From the NCBI GenBank assembly GCA_031963045.1, contig JASSUK010000049.1, forward strand, positions 1-5,764: 5,764 bases of DNA, written 5' to 3'. The notes under the pieces were generated by a model. That model made no database searches. It was not told where the DNA came from and was given only the letters and a program-made list of their open reading frames with translations. This document shows positions 4,101 to 5,764 of this stretch, in pieces. Each line of letters opens with the position of its first letter. Within the stretch, counting starts at the first letter, position 1. A program made the translations under genes and the position numbers. This stretch comes from JASSUD01 sp031963045. GTDB taxonomy: Bacteria; Pseudomonadota; Gammaproteobacteria; Burkholderiales; Burkholderiaceae.

Positions 4101-5764
4101 ATAAAATCCTCAACGAGCCAAGATAGCGTGAGTACAGCAGCGGCGAATGCGATCACGATCTTGGTTAGAGTAGGCGTGCCGTTTACTAGAGCAAACCTGA
4201 AAAACATTCAGATTCCGGGGGCAGATCTGAGTTTTGGGGTATTTGACTCTGCTCAGTTACAGGGGGCGGATTTAAGCAATGCCAATCTTCGCAATAGTTG
4301 GCTGCGCGAGGCTAATTTAAGCGGAGCGCAGATGGCAGGGGTGCAGTTTGGCGAATGGCCGTATCTGCAAGAAGAGAGCTCTGTGTGTTCCTGCGCGTAT
4401 TCCTCGGATGGTAAAACGTGTGCCATTGGGCTTGAAAATAACACGATCAGCGTGTATGCGACTTCGACTTGGGAAAAAATCCACACCTTACAAGGACATA
4501 CCGGCAGGGTTAATAGTGTGGTGTATTCGCCCAGCGGCGACCAGATCGCCTCGGGCAGTGGTGACAGGACGGTGCGGCTGTGGGATGCGCAAACCGGGGC
4601 GCCTGGGCACACCTTACAAGGACATACCGACGGTGTTAATAGTGTGGTGTATTCGCCCAGCGGCGAGCAGATCGCCTCGGGCAGTGTAGACAAGACGGTG
4701 CGGCTGTGGAACGTGCAAACCGGGGAACCCGGCCTTATCTTACGAGGCCATACCAACGCTGTTTGGAGCGTGGCGTATTCGCGCAGCGGCCGTCAGATCG
4801 CCTCGGGCAGTGCAGACAAGACGGTGCGGCTGTGGGACCTGCAAACCGGGGAATCTGGCCTCACCTTACAAGGACATATCTTCTCGGTTAGTAGCGTGGT
4901 GTATTCGCCCAGCGGCGAGCAGATCGCCTCCGGCAGCGAGGACACGACGGTGCGACTGTGGGACGTGCAAACCGGGGAACCCGAGCACATGTTACAAGGA
5001 CATACAAGCGCTGTTTATAACGCGGTGTATTCGCCGAGCGGCCAGCAGATCGCCTCGGGCAGTGTAGACAGGACGGTGCGGCTGTGGGACGTGCAAACCG
5101 GGGAACCCGAGCGCATGTTACAAGGACATACCTCCTCTGTTTTGAGTGTGGTGTATTCGCCCAGCGGCCAGCAGATCGTCTCGGGCAGTGTAGACGGGAC
5201 GGTGCGACTGTGGGACGTGCAAACCGTGGAACCCGAGCGCATGTTACAAGGACATACCGACGGTGTTAATAGCGTGGTGTATTCGCCCAGCGGCCAGCAG
5301 ATCGCCTCTGCTAGTCGCGACAAGACAGTGCGGCTGTGGGATGTGCAAACGGGGGAACCCGACCTCACCTTACAAGGACATATCTTCTCGGTTATGAGCG
5401 TGGTGTATTCGCCCAGCGGCCAGCAGATCGCCTCCGGCAGTGTAGACAAGACGGTGCGACTGTGGGACGCGCAAACGGGGGCGCCTGGGCACACCTTACA
5501 AGGGCATACCGACGGTGTTTCGAGCGTGGTGTATTCACCCAATGGCAAGCAGATCGCCTCGGGCAGTGCAGACAAGACGGTGCGGTTGTGGGACGTGCAA
5601 ACCGGGGCGCCTGGGCACACCTTACAAGGACATGCCGACGGTGTTTATAGCGTGGTGTATTCGCCCAGCGGCGAGCAGATCGCCTCCGGCAGTTTTGACA
5701 ATACGGTACGGCTGTGGGACGTGCAAACCGGGGCGCCTGGGCACACCTTACAAGGACATACAAG
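1173..5764 (+). CDS. Giant STAND NTPase: TIR-like, NACHT, pentapeptide and WD40 repeats (3' end missing)
   Basis: Open from ATG 1173 through the right edge, at least 1,530 residues with no stop. Residues 1-20 are Ser/Ala-rich; about 22-80 are charged and helical, possibly coiled coil; about 85-185 are a Pro/Ser-rich linker. Residues 196-389 resemble a TIR/SEFIR fold (YAHNN at 205-209, KVVVCCSE at 282-289, IIPVLL at 363-368). A helical region and a Gln-rich stretch (about 482-500) lead to a NACHT domain: Walker A GEAGSGKST 573-581, Walker B LILDGYDE 648-655, sensor-like ILSCRPEYL 677-685, GTPFLL 750-755. An FIHKSIQDYLVAR motif (886-898) marks the end of the helical arm. Eleven pentapeptides (1006-1060) and WD40 repeats follow. 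In related STAND proteins ligand binding by the repeats drives nucleotide exchange and oligomerisation, activating the N-terminal domain. Here the effector would be the TIR-like domain and the sensor the WD40 propeller(s); both roles are inferred. No signal peptide or membrane segment is seen, so it is probably cytosolic, or secreted by a specialised system. The ligand is unknown. Confidence 0.95.
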   Translation, partial: MFSFSAGVLASSSAISSQHLLAQARAHKAVENLEEAKKSYRGAVEKAQAEHEKNPGDRKVKEAFDAIRTEFFTFLSKLPESSTAANLGEPSHTSPSFPQQNPSLPINRNDTATPRPRSAPRAQEVEAGIAALSPSIRPSFPERRPSPRELISAQTGTSTSMPAQQLPVISPAQEKSALVDCLFEKALSTLASLKIPHKPSLFLMYAHNNPAYGVAKAEIATYFIDKLSTIHASLYSDQTPMGPTYSSPPDARKADGKLEDILTSQLCLLPGQLRNDVKPVDKVVVCCSELLGKYLAWPHYENFRQDLQKAYHQDLKQQSTSAIREVVRKYSQEKPYQARFHHVLTEIAFLQIRAQERKDQCGIIPVLLTPKSYEGCLADFIPATAVRMEDMLRFEAQAQAGQEVYPNQGRHWVLFKLIERLLAGNDEAKTFLDKFWQGYSKLILRLKDAPSTLDALEFDELVEDIFKDIRTALHSQLAITVQQQHQQLKHQQEIALQSKQEPLAILGQNIEAEYFTAWEEPGEIQDGLTMYVAPQATTVTNSNTTFYLDKVVTAFLKQKENAAQKTQVLLLRGEAGSGKSTFNRQLARRLWREYSAAPASDGRPIPLYIALPTIDKPNKNLIGQYLSDKCGFSPEQIDALRESQHFILILDGYDEIPAEQRNLYADEKLDQWQAKIILSCRPEYLTEGYKNYLQPRGCSRLLLEYQIAPFSELLIDTYIDQYVKHTQAKWSAQQYKDTLARMPNINALLGTPFLLKMALSVLPTLDEVQSDHVGLTRIQLYEQFVQTWFERALARLKAIQSKLTDAQQKAFRSLEDEFIEHSQVFNTDFALAMSEAKTTVAEYSAIARRGMPRDTRYEPFLSNKDEEKNLLLFSALLIRQHQQYRFIHKSIQDYLVARAVWEELENASGLDASYGAEPLNEIKHVRVLWDALPPTIPVNPAALFNQFNLVEELAIQRFLVERVQQHRALVKLLLAWIKSSTSQDSVSTAAANAITILVRVGVPFTRANLKNIQIPGADLSFGVFDSAQLQGADLSNANLRNSWLREANLSGAQMAGVQFGEWPYLQEESSVCSCAYSSDGKTCAIGLENNTISVYATSTWEKIHTLQGHTGRVNSVVYSPSGDQIASGSGDRTVRLWDAQTGAPGHTLQGHTDGVNSVVYSPSGEQIASGSVDKTVRLWNVQTGEPGLILRGHTNAVWSVAYSRSGRQIASGSADKTVRLWDLQTGESGLTLQGHIFSVSSVVYSPSGEQIASGSEDTTVRLWDVQTGEPEHMLQGHTSAVYNAVYSPSGQQIASGSVDRTVRLWDVQTGEPERMLQGHTSSVLSVVYSPSGQQIVSGSVDGTVRLWDVQTVEPERMLQGHTDGVNSVVYSPSGQQIASASRDKTVRLWDVQTGEPDLTLQGHIFSVMSVVYSPSGQQIASGSVDKTVRLWDAQTGAPGHTLQGHTDGVSSVVYSPNGKQIASGSADKTVRLWDVQTGAPGHTLQGHADGVYSVVYSPSGEQIASGSFDNTVRLWDVQTGAPGHTLQGHT
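1758..2339 (+). other. Divergent TIR/SEFIR-like domain (residues 196-389)
   Basis: A hydrophobic strand ending in a TIR-box-like pattern (SLFLMYAHNN, residues 200-209) is followed by a helix. A second core strand reads KVVVCCSE (282-289) and leads into a helix carrying W297-P-H-Y-E301. A further helix has FHHVLTEIAFLQ (340-351), and another core strand reads IIPVLL (363-368). This order matches the TIR pattern of strand A with Y/F-D/H, strand D ending in Ser, a W-x-x-x-E helix holding the catalytic glutamate of NAD-cleaving TIRs, and an IPV strand. The domain is longer than a typical TIR, with a long insertion between the first and second core strands. Alternatives are a SEFIR domain or an unrelated Rossmann-like fold. 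The assignment rests on motif reading alone. Confidence 0.5.
2874..3437 (+). other. NACHT NTPase domain (residues 568-755)
   Basis: The P-loop GEAGSGKST (573-581) follows a VLLLR strand. The extended Walker B LILDGYDE (648-655) has the small residue and paired acidic residues typical of NACHT rather than AP-ATPases. ILSCRPEYL (677-685) matches the NACHT sensor strand with Arg681. GTPFLL (750-755) matches the conserved proline-containing helix after the core. All expected catalytic residues are present, so nucleotide binding and probably hydrolysis should be intact. In NACHT proteins this module is the nucleotide-dependent oligomerisation switch. Confidence 0.92.
4188..4352 (+). repeat. Eleven tandem pentapeptide repeats (residues 1006-1060)
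   Basis: The frame can be read as eleven consecutive five-residue units with Leu, Ile, Phe, Trp-Leu or Met at the central position: RANLK, NIQIP, GADLS, FGVFD, SAQLQ, GADLS, NANLR, NSWLR, EANLS, GAQMA, GVQFG. This is the A(D/N)LXX pattern that folds into a right-handed quadrilateral beta helix. Eleven units make nearly three coils. It sits between the NTPase arm and the WD40 array, so it could act as a rigid spacer or a second binding surface. A single Trp replaces the usual central-residue context in one unit. Confidence 0.85.
4383..4493 (+). repeat. Degenerate first WD40 blade
   Basis: The segment reads CAYSSDGKTCAIGLENNTIS, then VYATSTWEKIHTLQ, directly before the first canonical unit. 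It keeps the blade pattern (YSSDGK, then VY in place of LWD, then the turn to the next GH) but shares few residues or codons with the downstream units. Capping blades at the ends of propellers are often diverged, and this one appears to have escaped whatever keeps the others alike. Confidence 0.7.
4494..5764 (+). repeat. Array of 126-bp WD40 repeats: ten full units plus the start of an eleventh
   Basis: Units of exactly 126 bp (42 residues) start at 4494, 4620, 4746, 4872, 4998, 5124, 5250, 5376, 5502 and 5628, with another at 5754 cut by the window edge; there are no indels. Each unit follows GH-xxx-V-x-SVVYSPSG-x-QIASGS-x-D-x-TVRLWD-x-QTG, so GH and WD signatures are present in nearly all (one WN in unit 2). 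The DNA is also nearly identical at silent sites. With the degenerate first blade this makes at least eleven blades plus a partial one, more than a single seven-blade propeller, so two propellers are likely in the full protein. WD40 propellers bind proteins; here they are the presumed sensor. Confidence 0.95.

Noticed and set aside
5015..5620. 201-residue minus-strand reading frame rich in Cys and Pro, and the similar one at 4253-4756
   Set aside because: They are antisense to the WD40 array. Because the unit is 126 bp (a multiple of three), any frame free of stops in one unit stays open across many, which produces a false repetitive protein. No ribosome binding site is evident.
4348..5650. 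Several plus-strand frames of 61-113 residues within the WD40 region, with repeated Arg/Cys-rich peptides
   Set aside because: Off-frame readings of the same 126-bp repeat; the WD40 frame alone has conserved domain motifs and continuity from a proper start.
4494..5764. CRISPR or other non-coding direct-repeat array
   Set aside because: Repeats are contiguous 126-bp units without unique spacers and encode WD40 blades in one open frame.
1173..5764. Assignment to a named bacterial anti-phage family (Avs or bNACHT)
   Set aside because: Those families as known to me have other N-terminal effectors and mostly TPR-like or short C-terminal sensors. The domain order here differs, and no phage-defence neighbours are visible.

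Overview
The window is dominated by one very large plus-strand gene that starts at 1173 and is still open at the right edge, giving at least 1,530 residues without a stop. Read in frame it is a STAND-type signalling NTPase with a modular layout. The order is a helical, Ser/Ala-rich N-terminus, a Pro/Ser-rich linker, a divergent TIR/SEFIR-like domain (about residues 196-389), a helical and Gln-rich connector, a NACHT NTPase (Walker A 573-581, Walker B 648-655), a helical/winged-helix arm ending in an FIHKSIQDYL motif, eleven pentapeptide repeats (1006-1060), one degenerate WD40 blade, and a run of near-identical 42-residue WD40 repeats that continues off the window. This resembles NOD-like immune or non-self-recognition receptors: N-terminal effector, central NTPase switch, C-terminal recognition repeats.

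The left 1.03 kb reads leftward. Positions 188-1028 (minus) hold the remains of one gene of about 266 codons. The remains are broken by a 40-bp hairpin insertion with an apparent 6-bp target duplication, one in-frame stop and two frameshifts. To its left, the first 35 codons of another minus-strand gene start at 107 behind a good ribosome binding site and run off the left edge. A 144-bp, T-tract-rich divergent spacer (1029-1172) separates the two blocks.

Organism: the bacterial Shine-Dalgarno sites, decayed neighbour genes and eukaryote-like NACHT-pentapeptide-WD40 architecture suggest a host-associated bacterium. From memory, the sequence style around the NACHT domain resembles proteins of Mortierella-type fungi and their Burkholderia-related endosymbionts (Mycoavidus/Glomeribacter group). 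I could not check this. Whether the big protein is secreted into a host, serves in anti-phage or inter-strain defence, or is part of a recent gene exchange is inference. The most interesting points are the TIR-like domain with a candidate catalytic glutamate, the WD40 array whose variation is confined to a few positions, and the small hairpin insertion that splits the neighbouring pseudogene.
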